Of a stretch of DNA of 64,000 bases, positions 16,805 to 26,030 are shown in pieces (positions within the stretch are counted from its first letter, which is position 1; each line of letters starts with the position of its first letter). The notes under the pieces are model-generated. The model saw only the letters and a list, made by a program, of their open reading frames with translations, was not told where the DNA came from and did not search any database. The stretch lies in NCBI GenBank assembly GCA_023387985.1, contig JAEWHC010000002.1, forward strand, positions 287,256-351,255, given 5' to 3'. The position numbers and the translations under genes are program-made. This stretch comes from Bacteroidota bacterium (GTDB lineage: Bacteria; Bacteroidota; Bacteroidia; Chitinophagales; Chitinophagaceae).

Positions 16805-17698
16805 ATGGATACAATCCTAAGTTTCAACAGCATCCGCGAATACAATGAATTCAACAACAATGAAACCCTGCACCCGCTGGTAGGCGTGGTTCATTTGGAA
16901 AAAGCTGCACCAAGACAGCTCCGAAGATTACGATACGCATTTTATACCGTCTTTTTGAAAAAAGTGAATTGCGGCGACCTGCGTTATGGCCTCAGCAATT
17001 ATGACTATGAAGAAGGCACCTTGATATTTCTGGCTCCGGGGCAGGTGATTGGCCAATATGGAGAAGAATATTATCAGCCCCAGGGTATTGCACTGGTTTT
17101 TCATCCTGATTTTATTGCCGGCACAATCCTGGGAAAGAAAATGCATGATTATCACTTTTTCTCTTATGCGGTAAACGAAGCTTTGCACCTTTCAGAACAG
17201 GAAAGAAAAATTATCATGGATTGTTTTTCAAAAATTGAATATGAATTGCATCACGCCATAGACAAGCACAGCAAACAATTGATTGTTTCGAATATTGAAT
17301 TGTTTCTGAATTACTGCTCACGATTTTATGACCGTCAATTCATTACGAGAGACCAAAGCCATAAAGGCATCCTCGAGCGGTTCGAAAGCAAACTTAACCG
17401 GTATTTTTTGTCAGAAGAACCGGCAAACATCGGTTTGCCATCCGTTTCCTGGTGTGCCGACGAGTTAAAAATTTCAGCAAATTACCTGGGGGACCTCGTG
17501 AAAAAAGAAACAGGCGTTTCTGCACAGGAATACATACACTCGAAGGTGATTGAAGTTGCCAAAAAACGGCTTTTTGATGTTGACAAATCCATCAGTGAAA
17601 TAGCCTATGAAATGGGTTTTAAATATCCCCAGCATTTCAGCCGCTTATTTAAGCAAAGAACCGGCGTAACTCCGAATGAATTTCGGTTGGAGAACTGA
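16805..17698 (+). CDS. AraC-family transcriptional regulator
   Basis: The 297-aa protein has an N-terminal cupin-like sensing part (residues 1-170, including LIFLAPGQVIGQYGEEYYQPQG) and a C-terminal AraC/XylS double HTH (residues 195-297) ending in EIAYEMGFKYPQHFSRLFKQRTGVTPNEFR, a textbook second HTH. It is divergent from the lipoprotein hydrolase and adjacent to the exported hydrolase operon. AraC regulators of this subclass often control neighbouring oxidoreductase or hydrolase genes. The inducer is unknown. Control of the neighbouring cluster is inferred from position. Confidence 0.92.
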   Translation: MDTILSFNSIREYNEFNNNETLHPLVGVVHLEKAAPRQLRRLRYAFYTVFLKKVNCGDLRYGLSNYDYEEGTLIFLAPGQVIGQYGEEYYQPQGIALVFHPDFIAGTILGKKMHDYHFFSYAVNEALHLSEQERKIIMDCFSKIEYELHHAIDKHSKQLIVSNIELFLNYCSRFYDRQFITRDQSHKGILERFESKLNRYFLSEEPANIGLPSVSWCADELKISANYLGDLVKKETGVSAQEYIHSKVIEVAKKRLFDVDKSISEIAYEMGFKYPQHFSRLFKQRTGVTPNEFRLEN

Positions 17699-18231
17699 GT
17701 TTGTAGGATCATTATTCATTCCAAATCAAAAAGCGAACATTTAAAGCCATTCTATTAAATTAGGCATATTCAAGTGAAGAAAATTTCCGATGTTCTTCCA
17801 TTACTTATCGACATATCCCTTACCATCTCTATGACCCCCGCTGAAGAAGAAATAATGACAACAGAGGAAAGCACCTCCAATTGAGCATTAATTAAGCACC
17901 ATGCACAAAAATCCATTTAACCTCAATTCCCTCAAAGGCCGGATTGCCAATCGTGTCTCACAAAAAAATACAATGCATCCATTATAAGAGATTGGTGAAA
18001 AGTTTTGCCATCAGGACCGCTACAAACTACAGCCTGCTGAAAGTAGATGGTTTTCACATTGATCCGGACTTGCATAAGGAATACGAGGAATATGCTTCGC
18101 GATTGTTCGCGGATTTTCAATCTGAAGGCAGGGTTTGACCGGTAATCCAGACCGGCATCAACTTCCAGGGAAATGTTTGGGGCAAGGCATTGGCTGTTGC
18201 ATAAGCCGTTTCCACAGTCTAATTTTGGTTT
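17699..18231. other. Gene-poor stretch with degraded small frames
   Basis: About 530 bp. A 36-codon GTG-started frame begins near 17774 and ends in TGA by 17884. A + strand frame at 17944-18138 encodes a plausible soluble tail (YSLLKVDGFHIDPDLHKEYE) that could be the remnant of a larger gene, because an upstream ATG at 17900 leads into it only through a frameshift. I do not recognise it. No RNA gene or clear terminator is visible. Confidence 0.4.
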
Positions 18232-19017
18232 ATGAAATGCTTCATCCCTTTTCTCTTCATTGTATGCGCCTTGTTTCTGTTTGGAAATGCCGGTGCACAG
18301 GAAATTCCCATTTCCACCGAGCTTACCTCGAATGCTGAAGTATTTGAGGTAAAGAGGGCCAATAGCCAGGGCCTCCGGGTTACTCGCATCAATTTTGGAA
18401 ATTACCGGATCACGGATGGAAAAAAAGGATTTGTCAAAAACAAAGGGGGGAGTAATTTTTTCGGAACCCATAGCGAATCCGAAAGCAAGCAAAAGATTGA
18501 TTTTGCTTTTACCAATGGAACCGGGGAAATATGGGTAGAGACTTTCCAGTTTTCCAGGACCGATCAGCGCAACAGTTTCCGGCTTAACGATAACATTCAA
18601 ATTGGCGAAAATAAGGTGCTCAGCCACTTCGATAGTTTGTATGCACAAATCGTTGAAAATGGAGAGACAAGCTGGCTCCTGAAGATGGACCTTGTGCAAA
18701 TCACATTTCCGAACGGCTTCGCAGGCATCCTTTCGAATCCGGCGGAAAGCCGGGTTTTTGAAATGATGACCGTTTTTACTGAAGACACCAAATCACGGAT
18801 GTTTCCCATGCCTGCAAGAGGGCTTGTTTTCTTCTCCGGCCAGGAAGAAGTGGCTGCGTTGCAATATACCGGCCTGGGCTCCAAAGGGATGAGGCAGAAA
18901 AAAGTTTGGCTGAAGAACAATCTGGAACCCAAGGAGAAAATGGCCATCGCTGCTTCAATGGCTGCTTTCCTGCTGAAGAGCATGGATTACATTATGCCCG
19001 GAGGAGGAATGCTTTGA
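18232..19017 (+). CDS. Exported protein of unknown function (261 aa)
   Basis: A clear Sec signal peptide (FIPFLFIVCALFLFGNAGAQ, cleavage after residue 22 or so) precedes a soluble, beta-rich domain with many polar residues (VTRINFGNYRITDGKKGF, FWVETFQFSRTDQ-type strands). The C-terminus has a helix PKEKMAIAASMAAFLLKSMDYIMPGGG that could be membrane-associated. No family was recognised. It stands 54 bp upstream of the NTF2-like lipoprotein gene on the same strand and may be co-transcribed with it. Confidence 0.75.
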   Translation: MKCFIPFLFIVCALFLFGNAGAQEIPISTELTSNAEVFEVKRANSQGLRVTRINFGNYRITDGKKGFVKNKGGSNFFGTHSESESKQKIDFAFTNGTGEIWVETFQFSRTDQRNSFRLNDNIQIGENKVLSHFDSLYAQIVENGETSWLLKMDLVQITFPNGFAGILSNPAESRVFEMMTVFTEDTKSRMFPMPARGLVFFSGQEEVAALQYTGLGSKGMRQKKVWLKNNLEPKEKMAIAASMAAFLLKSMDYIMPGGGML

Positions 19018-19071
19018 AGAAATGAGCTTTCCATTGCAATAATGATCTTTTCATACTTCAAATTTTTCGCT

Positions 19072-19569
19072 ATGAAAAAAGCATTTTTGTTTCTGCTCGT
19101 GAGCTTTAGCGTGCTGTCTTGCTCCATGCAAAAGCATAGCTCCCTGGATGAGTCGGCCAAAGCTGCCATCGCAACAACAATCTCCGCGTCCCTGGATAGC
19201 ATTCTGGCGGGATGGAATTCCAACAATTTGGAAATGATGTTTCCCGCATTGCTGAAAAGCGAGGAATTCACCTATATGGGAATTGATGGTAAAATGTACA
19301 ATTATGATGAGTTTCTTGAAATGGTAAATTCTCAATTTTCATTCCAGGAATATGCCAAATACACACTGAAAGATAAAAAGGTAAAGGTGATTGACGCAAA
19401 CACGGCGGTCGGCCTGGTAAGAATTGCGGGTGAAATTAGAATTCGGAATGGGAACGTGCAGAAATATGAGAATGTCGGGATTAGTTTTGTATTTGAGAAA
19501 CACGATGGCCTATGGTGGGTGACGCATTTCCAGGAATCGACTTTGCCGGGTGTACAAGCAAATTTCTGA
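19072..19569 (+). CDS. NTF2-like (DUF4440-type) lipoprotein
   Basis: Starting at the ATG at 19072 gives a proper lipoprotein signal, MKKAFLFLLVSFSVLSC, and a 165-aa product. The upstream in-frame ATG at 19042 would spoil the signal. The mature part is an NTF2-like fold: ISASLDSILAGWNSNNLEMM, then FTYMGIDGKMYNYDEFLEMV, and C-terminal strands ISFVFEKHDGLWWVTHFQEST. The last segment is the typical W-x-x-x-H-x-Q-x-S end of DUF4440 proteins. Function is unknown. The gene overlaps by a few bases the start of the frame containing the copA remnant. Confidence 0.8.
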   Translation: MKKAFLFLLVSFSVLSCSMQKHSSLDESAKAAIATTISASLDSILAGWNSNNLEMMFPALLKSEEFTYMGIDGKMYNYDEFLEMVNSQFSFQEYAKYTLKDKKVKVIDANTAVGLVRIAGEIRIRNGNVQKYENVGISFVFEKHDGLWWVTHFQESTLPGVQANF

Positions 19570-19606
19570 ACAAGCCTTTGGTAGTTTTGGCTATGGAATC
19601 TTTGAG

Positions 19607-19782
19607 CTTAGAAATCAAAATTTATTCTGGGCTTTTATCTATAACCTGATTGGCATTCCGATTGCAGCAGGTATTCTTTACCCCGTTAATGGATTTTTGT
19701 TGAACCCGATGATCGCCGGAGCAGTAAGGGCATTGAGCAGCTAAGTGTGGTTACAAACAGTTTAAGATTGAAATGGAGATGA
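19607..19782 (+). pseudogene. Remnant C-terminus of a copper P-type ATPase (copA-like)
   Basis: The translation NLFWAFIYNLIGIPIAAGI, then LYPVNGFLLNPMIAGA and ALSS is the last membrane pair of CopA-type ATPases. At 19742 a TAA breaks the frame, but inserting one base before it restores V-S-V-V-T-N-S-L-R-L-K, the conserved CopA end, so a 1-bp deletion is the cause. No upstream part of the ATPase is present. The only intact metal ATPase nearby is at 21113-23254 and it ends differently (SLSTIVVAINASLLK), so the fragment came from another gene. Confidence 0.85.
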
Positions 19783-19851
19783 CAGGCAATATTAAGCGGG
19801 TAATTATAAATTACCATTTGGATAAATTTGATCAACATTTAATTTAAAGGA

Positions 19852-20799
19852 ATGACAGAGGATACAAAACATGATCATTCACGCAGTTTAAACAGAAAGA
19901 CTTTAACCATAAGCCTCTTCATCATTACCACTTTTATGATCGTGGAGGTGGTTGGCGGGTTGATCACCAACAGCCTGGCATTGCTTGCGGATGCCGGTCA
20001 TATGCTAAGCGATGCTATTTCACTGGGGATAGCACTGCTTGCATTTATGTTCAGCGGCAGGGTGGCAAATTACCGGAAAACATATGGCTATAAACGTTTT
20101 GAAATATTGGCCGCAGTGTTCAATGGCGTTACGCTGATCCTGGTAGCCATTTATATTATCTATGAAGCTGTTCAGCGTTTTCAAAATCCGCCGGATATAG
20201 CCTCAGGCGGCATGTTGTTTATTGCCGTATCCGGTTTGCTGGTTAACATCCTTGTCGCATGGATCATGATGCGCGGAAGCGATGTTAAGGAAAACCTGAA
20301 TATGCGCGGCGCTTACCTGCATGTGATCAGCGATATGCTTGGTTCGGTAGGTGCCATAATTGCCGCGCTGCTCATCATTTTCTTCGGCTGGAAATGGGCG
20401 GACCCGCTGGCAAGTCTTGCTGTTGCCATCCTGGTGCTACGCAGTGGGTATTTTGTCACTAAAGCATCCGTACATGTGCTGATGGAGGGCACGCCGGAAA
20501 ATGTGGACATAGAAAAAATAACCACAACCATTCAACAAGCTGAAGGCATTGCAAGCATTCACCATTTGCACGTTTGGACCATTACAAGCGGATTGAACGC
20601 CTTGTCCTGCCATGCGGTAGTTGATGAACAAATGACCCTTTATGAAAGCCATAAAATGCTCCGGCAGATTGAACATGAACTCGGCCATCAAAATATTCAC
20701 CACATCACCATTCAATTGGAAACCGCTGCGCATCTTCATGAAGATTCAATATTGTGCAATACATCAAGTGATCCGGGACATAAAGATCATCATCATTAA
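19852..20799 (+). CDS. Cation diffusion facilitator (CzcD/ZitB-type)
   Basis: The 315-aa protein exports divalent metals such as Zn2+ or Co2+ in exchange for protons. There are six membrane helices (residues 17-185). Metal-site motifs are ALLADAGHMLSDAISLG in TM2 (D-x-x-x-H-x-x-x-D, H-x-x-x-D) and MRGAYLHVISDMLGSVG in TM5. The cytosolic C-terminal domain (200-300) has IHHLHVWTITSGLNALSCHAVV. Both termini are His-rich (KHDHS at the start, GHKDHHH at the end). It is followed 55 bp later by the HMA-like gene and by the P-type ATPase, forming a metal-efflux block. Confidence 0.95.
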   Translation: MTEDTKHDHSRSLNRKTLTISLFIITTFMIVEVVGGLITNSLALLADAGHMLSDAISLGIALLAFMFSGRVANYRKTYGYKRFEILAAVFNGVTLILVAIYIIYEAVQRFQNPPDIASGGMLFIAVSGLLVNILVAWIMMRGSDVKENLNMRGAYLHVISDMLGSVGAIIAALLIIFFGWKWADPLASLAVAILVLRSGYFVTKASVHVLMEGTPENVDIEKITTTIQQAEGIASIHHLHVWTITSGLNALSCHAVVDEQMTLYESHKMLRQIEHELGHQNIHHITIQLETAAHLHEDSILCNTSSDPGHKDHHH

Positions 20800-20854
20800 T
20801 TTTCACAAAATAAACCATTGCGCCAAAGGCAATAATCATAAAACAAAAAAAATC

Positions 20855-21049
20855 ATGGACTATCAACATTTTAAATTCCAAACAAATATTCTTTGTGGCG
20901 GCTGCGTGGTTTATGTAAAACGCATCTTGAATATTTCAGCATTGGCAGAGAAATTCAGCCTGAATGATAACCCGGCTTATCAGCAATACTGGCCAATGCC
21001 AAAAATCCATTGGCTGAGCGATGAAAAGCCATTCCACCCAAAAGAATAA
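20855..21049 (+). CDS. HMA-like mini-protein with CxxC site
   Basis: This 64-aa frame begins with a heavy-metal-associated type segment, HFKFQTNILCGGCVVYVKRIL, with the C-G-G-C metal site at residues 14-17. The remaining half (EKFSLNDNPAYQQYWPMPKIHW) does not look like the second half of an HMA domain, so the gene could be a truncated chaperone joined to foreign sequence, or a member of a variant family. Its place between the CDF and the CPH-type P-ATPase suggests metal delivery. The ATG follows an A-rich leader typical here. Confidence 0.55.
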   Translation: MDYQHFKFQTNILCGGCVVYVKRILNISALAEKFSLNDNPAYQQYWPMPKIHWLSDEKPFHPKE

Positions 21050-21112
21050 TTGAACCTGCTCAAAATTAATTCTTTAACAGGCTGATCTTTAAAAGCCGAT
21101 ATTCAAAACGAT

Positions 21113-23254
21113 ATGGAAAAATATACCTGCCCGATGCATCCACAGGTGATCAAAGATGAACCTGGAAAATGTCCGCTTTGCGGTATGGCACTCGTGCCAC
21201 TGAGAGGATCTAAAAAATCGACCCATGTTCATCATGGAAATCACAACGATTCCCATGACGTGCATGGCCATAAACAGCATACTGCTGAACACGAAAATGC
21301 AGTTTATGATAAGCATGCCGGCCACCATACCCATGATTTCCTGAAACGTTTCTGGATCAGCCTTATCGTTACCGTTCCCATCCTGCTCTTGTCGCCCATG
21401 ATCCAGCACTGGCTTGGATTCAGTGTCCGTTTTCCCGGCGATAAATACCTGTTGCTTGCACTTTCCACTTTCATCTATATCTATGGCGGCATGCCTTTTC
21501 TCAAGGGGATGGCAGGCGAATTAAAAGCCAAAGCCATGGGAATGATGACATTGGTCGCCCTCGCGATAACTGTCGCTTATGTGTATAGTGTGGCGGTCGT
21601 ATTCGGGCTTCCGGGTATGGATTTTTTCTGGGAGTTGGCCACGCTTATCGTCATAATGCTTTTGGGGCATTGGCTGGAAATGCGGTCTCAGGCGGCAGCA
21701 TCCAAAGCGCTGCAATCCCTGGTGGAATTATTGCCGAATGAAGTTACAGTGGACCGCGATGGACAGGCCACCCGTATACCATTGAGTGAATTAAAAAATG
21801 ATGATATGGTGATCATTAAACCTGGTGAAAAAATACCGGCGGATGGTTTGGTGCTGGAAGGCAGTTCTTCGGTAAATGAAAGCATGCTGACCGGGGAAAG
21901 CATTCCGGTTAGAAAAGAAGTGAATGCCAAAGTAATCGCAGGTTCAATCAATGGCAACGGGGCATTGAGGATCCGGGCAACCGGGGTCGGTAAAGACAGT
22001 TATCTCAATAAAGTGATCAACCTGGTGCAGGATGCGCAGGCGGCCAAATCAAACACGCAAAACCTGGCAGACAAGGTCGCCAAATGGCTTACGTATATCG
22101 CAATTGCTGTAGGTGTTGGCACATTTGCGTACTGGTATTTTTCAAGTGGTGAACTGGCTTTCGCTTTAGAGAGAATGGTAACTGTAATGGTTACAGCTTG
22201 CCCACATGCATTGGGGGTTGCGATTCCATTGGTGGTTGCGATTTCCACCACCCTATCGGCAACAAACGGATTGTTGATCCGAAACCGTACTGCCTTTGAA
22301 ACAACCCGGAAATTATCGATGATCATTTTTGATAAAACCGGCACATTGACCAAAGGTTCGCACGCCGTGCAAAAAATAATTCCTGCCGGAAATTATTCGG
22401 CAGAAGAGATCCTTCAACACGTTGCCGCTGTTCAGCAACATTCAGAACACCATATTGCGAAAGGAGTTTTGAAAACACTGGAAGAAAAAAAACTGCAGCT
22501 GTGGAAAGTTGAACATTTCGAATACCTGCAGGGAATCGGTGTATCGGGTATGGTAAATGGCAAAAAAGTCATTGCGGCCGGACCCAATTATTTTACCCGG
22601 AATAATGAGCCTTTACCTGAAATTCCTTCAGAAATAAACCAGGACGCTGAAACGGTGAACTTTGTTTTAATAGACGGCCAGCTTGCCGGCATCATCACTT
22701 TGGCGGATGCAATACGTGAAGGTTCACAAGACGCTATAAATCATTTGAAGGAAATGGGCATCAGATCATTCCTGCTGACAGGAGATAATGAAAAAATCGC
22801 TTATGCAGTGAGCAACAGCCTGGGCATGGATGGATACCTCGCCAATGTTTTGCCGCACAATAAACAGGAAAAGGTAAAAGAATTCCAGGCAAAAGGGGAG
22901 ATTGTGGCCATGACGGGAGATGGCATTAATGACGCGCCCGCCCTGGCGCAGGCTGATGTGGGCATAGCCGTAGGATCAGGTACCGATGTAGCTGCTGAAA
23001 CCGCTGATATTATTTTGGTAAACAGCGATCCGAGGGACGTGGTAAAGATGATCGGTTTTGGAAAACGCACCTATCGCAAAATGGTTGAAAACCTGGTTTG
23101 GGCTGTTGGTTATAATGTGGTTGCCATTCCCCTTGCAGCAGGTGTGCTCTATCCAAACTTTGTTTTAAGTCCGGCAATGGGTGCAGTGCTGATGAGCCTG
23201 AGCACGATTGTTGTGGCCATAAATGCCAGTTTGCTGAAACTTAATAAACACTAA
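21113..23254 (+). CDS. copB: CPH-type (CopB-like) heavy-metal P1B-ATPase
   Basis: The 713-aa pump exports metal, probably copper, using ATP. The N-terminus has a heavy-metal-binding HMBD (YTCPMHPQVIKDEPGKCPLCGM, shown here in part as C-P-M-H-P and C-P-L-C-G-M) and then a His-rich linker (HHGNHNDSHDVHGHKQH). The membrane metal site is A-C-P-H near residue 363, which defines the CopB (P1B-3) class rather than the CPC class. Other landmarks are LTGES (actuator), DKTGTLTKG near 406 (phosphorylated Asp), and MTGDGINDAPALAQADVGIA (hinge). It ends with two C-terminal helices. Substrate could be Cu+ or Cu2+. It lies downstream of the CDF and HMA-like genes on the same strand. Confidence 0.94.
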   Translation: MEKYTCPMHPQVIKDEPGKCPLCGMALVPLRGSKKSTHVHHGNHNDSHDVHGHKQHTAEHENAVYDKHAGHHTHDFLKRFWISLIVTVPILLLSPMIQHWLGFSVRFPGDKYLLLALSTFIYIYGGMPFLKGMAGELKAKAMGMMTLVALAITVAYVYSVAVVFGLPGMDFFWELATLIVIMLLGHWLEMRSQAAASKALQSLVELLPNEVTVDRDGQATRIPLSELKNDDMVIIKPGEKIPADGLVLEGSSSVNESMLTGESIPVRKEVNAKVIAGSINGNGALRIRATGVGKDSYLNKVINLVQDAQAAKSNTQNLADKVAKWLTYIAIAVGVGTFAYWYFSSGELAFALERMVTVMVTACPHALGVAIPLVVAISTTLSATNGLLIRNRTAFETTRKLSMIIFDKTGTLTKGSHAVQKIIPAGNYSAEEILQHVAAVQQHSEHHIAKGVLKTLEEKKLQLWKVEHFEYLQGIGVSGMVNGKKVIAAGPNYFTRNNEPLPEIPSEINQDAETVNFVLIDGQLAGIITLADAIREGSQDAINHLKEMGIRSFLLTGDNEKIAYAVSNSLGMDGYLANVLPHNKQEKVKEFQAKGEIVAMTGDGINDAPALAQADVGIAVGSGTDVAAETADIILVNSDPRDVVKMIGFGKRTYRKMVENLVWAVGYNVVAIPLAAGVLYPNFVLSPAMGAVLMSLSTIVVAINASLLKLNKH

Positions 23255-23415
23255 ATGCCTTTCCCTGACCACCATTATGACAGTGATATGGGATGGGGTG
23301 CAGGGATAACGTGGAAGTATTGAAGTTTTTTTAGCAAATCAAAAAGAAATTTCTAAATCAGTTGCTGCACTCTTCTTCCTTTATTTTACACCAGACAATA
23401 AAATTATTAAGTGCT

Positions 23416-23976
23416 ATGGCCGTTAGAAAATTATCCAATAACCAGTCGGGTGAAATTTTGAAAATATTAAAATCCCGCTTCGAAAAAAACATGCACCGCC
23501 ACAAAGGCATTCAATGGGATAAAGTGGAGGCAAAACTTGAAGCCAGCCCGGATAAATTATGGTCGTTAAATGAGATGGAAGCCACGGGGGGCGAGCCTGA
23601 CATAATTGTCACCGACAAAAAAAGCGATGAGTTTATTTTTTGCGATTGTTCGGCGGAAAGCCCCAAAGGACGGCGCAGCCTTTGTTTTGATGAACCGGCC
23701 CTTGCTTCCCGTAAAGAGCATAAACCAACGGGAAGCGCTTTGCAAATGGCAGAGAATATGGGCATTGAGCTTCTGGATGAAGCGCAATATCGTGCACTGC
23801 AGGCATTAGAGCCTTTCGACATGAAAACATCCAGCTGGATTGCCACACCGGCACCGATACGCAAGCTGGGTGGCGCCCTGTTTTGCGATCGCAGATATGA
23901 TACGGTTTTTGTTTACCATAATGGCGCGGAATCTTATTATGCAGCCAGGGGATTTCGCGGGCAAATAAAGGTGTAA
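23416..23976 (+). CDS. DUF4256-family protein
   Basis: The 186-aa protein (from the ATG at 23416) matches the DUF4256 pattern as I know it: LKSRFEKNMHRHKGIQWDKVEAKLE, then LWSLNEMEATGGEPDII, FCDCSAESPKGRRSLCFD and the C-terminal GGALFCDRRYDTVFVYHNGAESYY. It has no signal peptide or membrane segment. The family has no proven function; members occur widely as single genes. It stands alone between the ATPase and the M20 amidohydrolase, with 160 bp upstream that hold nothing recognisable. Confidence 0.85.
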   Translation: MAVRKLSNNQSGEILKILKSRFEKNMHRHKGIQWDKVEAKLEASPDKLWSLNEMEATGGEPDIIVTDKKSDEFIFCDCSAESPKGRRSLCFDEPALASRKEHKPTGSALQMAENMGIELLDEAQYRALQALEPFDMKTSSWIATPAPIRKLGGALFCDRRYDTVFVYHNGAESYYAARGFRGQIKV

Positions 23977-24140
23977 TTTGATCACCCCGCGGCAGGCTGC
24001 CATGATCGCCCAGTTAGCCATGCTGGCATTTGCTTTGCTGTTTGCTTTTGTAGCCTGGTCAAAAATTCCCGCCAATGGCGGAAAGCTGAATAAGAATGTA
24101 TCTCAGAAATAACGTAAACAAATTTAAGCCTGAGCAACAC

Positions 24141-25301
24141 ATGAATGAGATTTTTGATATCATGAAAAAAAGGCAACCCGAAATTGAAATGTGGCTGCAT
24201 ACCATGCATAGAAATCCTGAACTTTCCATGCATGAAACGCATACGGCAAAATACATTGCAGAAGTTTTGAAATCCTTCGGGGAATTTGATGTGGTCGAAG
24301 GAGTTGGTAAATACGGAATTGTGGCTTCTCTTACCAACGGGGAAAGTAAAAGATCGGTTGGCCTTCGGGCAGACTTTGATGCCTTGCCTATAGAGGAACA
24401 GAATGATCTTGCATACAAAAGCGAAAATCCCGGAGTCGCCCATCTTTGTGGTCATGACGGCCATACCTCTATGTTGCTTGCTGCAGGCAAATACCTTGCA
24501 GAAACACGTAATTTCAACGGTACGGTACGGTTGATCTTCCAGCCTGGTGAAGAAACCATGGAAGGTGGTCCGGCAATGATTGCCGACGGCTTATTTGAAC
24601 GATTTCCGGTGGACGCAGTTTTCGGCTTGCACAATATGCCCGGCCTGCCAGTGGGCAGTTTTCATAGCGGCCCTGGTGAATTCATGGCTGCAGTTGACAA
24701 TTGGGAAATCTTACTGGAAGGGAAAGGCGGGCACGGTTCAATGCCCGAAAAATCTACCGATCCGGTTGTAGCCGGAGCTTCTTTGATAATGGCCTTGCAA
24801 ACCATTGTCAGCCGCAACATCAGCCCATGGCATAGCGCAGTGATAACCATAGGCGCCTTTAATGCCGGAACGGCCGCTAATGTGATACCGCAAACGGCCA
24901 CATTAAAATTGAGCATCCGTACACTGGCAAAAGCAGACAGGAGTCTGGTACACCATAAAATAAAAATCATTGCAAAAGCCCAGGCTGAAAGTTTTGGAGT
25001 TTCCTGCACAATCAAAGAAGGATTCCCCGGCGCCGTGCTGATTAACAGTGAACCTGAAACTGCTTTTGCGATGGATGTGGCAAAAAAATATTTTGGAAAA
25101 GAAAATGTTGTTTTTCCGGCAAGTCCTTACATGGGAAGCGAAGATTTTGCTTTTATGCTCCAGGAAAAAATAGGCGCCTATTCAATGATTGGCAATGGAG
25201 AAGGATTTATGGTTCATCATCCTCAATATAAATTCAACCCGGAGATTTTGCCCATAGGCGCCACATGGTGGGTGCATTTAACTGAAGAATATTTACGATA
25301 A
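24141..25301 (+). CDS. M20-family metal-dependent amidohydrolase
   Basis: The enzyme belongs to the M20D peptidase/amidohydrolase group, which cleaves N-acyl amino acids such as hippurate or indole-acetyl conjugates. Starting at ATG 24141 gives 386 aa, the usual length; an upstream in-frame ATG at 24096 adds atypical residues. Motifs are LHTMHRNPELSMHE near residue 20, LRADFDALPIEE, LCGHDGHTSMLLAAGKYL (metal ligands), FQPGEE, and the dimerisation-lid segment GGHGSMPEKSTDPVVAGA. The C-terminal MGSEDFAFMLQ carries the last conserved Glu-Asp. No signal peptide is seen, so it is cytosolic. It converges with the 214-aa gene. Confidence 0.93.
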   Translation: MNEIFDIMKKRQPEIEMWLHTMHRNPELSMHETHTAKYIAEVLKSFGEFDVVEGVGKYGIVASLTNGESKRSVGLRADFDALPIEEQNDLAYKSENPGVAHLCGHDGHTSMLLAAGKYLAETRNFNGTVRLIFQPGEETMEGGPAMIADGLFERFPVDAVFGLHNMPGLPVGSFHSGPGEFMAAVDNWEILLEGKGGHGSMPEKSTDPVVAGASLIMALQTIVSRNISPWHSAVITIGAFNAGTAANVIPQTATLKLSIRTLAKADRSLVHHKIKIIAKAQAESFGVSCTIKEGFPGAVLINSEPETAFAMDVAKKYFGKENVVFPASPYMGSEDFAFMLQEKIGAYSMIGNGEGFMVHHPQYKFNPEILPIGATWWVHLTEEYLR

Positions 25302-25312
25302 ATAAAAGCGCC

Positions 25313-25957
25313 TTAACCCTCTGCATTGACTAAACCGCTGGTTAGGTTTTTCCATTGAATCTTTGAGAATCCCAGCATTGCCCCAAGAGCAACAACGGTA
25401 TTTCGAATCTTATCTCTCAGTCCTACTTCATCTGTATTCGGGGTTTCGTTTCTTCCGTGTACCTCAGCACTTACCACACGGCCCTCGCGCCGGATAATAA
25501 AAGTACTGCTTGCCTCTTCATCAAAAAAATGCGCAGTCTCGGTATTATTATTAACCGGGCTTGCGGCAGGATGAACTTTAATGGTAATGCACTGAAAATC
25601 CGCATTGCTTATTTCCGAAATATCAGCTATTTGTACCCAATCCTTTCCTTCTCCGGCTTCATTGGCCGGACCCGGAATTGCAATTTCAAAATAGTTCCCT
25701 TTTTGTGGCAGTTGCCCGGTAATCATTTCGCCTTTGGCATTGCGTAATGTAAATTCCGCAGAGCCGACACCGGCATATGCGTGCCAGTTGTTTACATCCA
25801 GAAAACGGTTACGTACCCGTTCATAATGTTGGATTGCTTGTTCAGTGCTGGTCAATTCTACTGATGAAACCGTATCTGACTTTACGCCTTTTTTATTTTC
25901 CGGAATGGTTCCCTCATTCATGGCTTTTATTTTAATAACGGAATGAATAAATTTCAT
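25313..25957 (-). CDS. Unrecognised protein next to catalase (up to 214 aa)
   Basis: A start at ATG 25957 gives 214 aa, and an in-frame ATG at 25921 (MNEGTIPEN) gives 202 aa; the sequence does not decide. The protein is soluble. It has a polar N-terminus, a helix EQAIQHYERVRNRFLDVNNWHAY, a beta-rich middle (GSAEFTLRNAKGEMITGQLP), and a C-terminal helix LRDKIRNTVVALGAMLGFSKIQW. No family is recognised. It is on the same strand as the catalase and DUF892 genes upstream, 73 bp after the catalase stop, so it may belong to the same stress operon. Confidence 0.75.
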   Translation of the reverse strand: MKFIHSVIKIKAMNEGTIPENKKGVKSDTVSSVELTSTEQAIQHYERVRNRFLDVNNWHAYAGVGSAEFTLRNAKGEMITGQLPQKGNYFEIAIPGPANEAGEGKDWVQIADISEISNADFQCITIKVHPAASPVNNNTETAHFFDEEASSTFIIRREGRVVSAEVHGRNETPNTDEVGLRDKIRNTVVALGAMLGFSKIQWKNLTSGLVNAEG

Positions 25958-26030
25958 GCCATTTTTAAATCATAAAAAAACCGGAACCTATTGCCCCGGC
26001 TTTTTTCAATTCATACTGTCAGCAGTTTTA

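Noticed and set aside
17932..18699. Long - strand frame opposite the 261-aa exported protein
   Set aside because: It crosses the well supported + strand gene, has no domain and no start signal, and its translation is unstructured.
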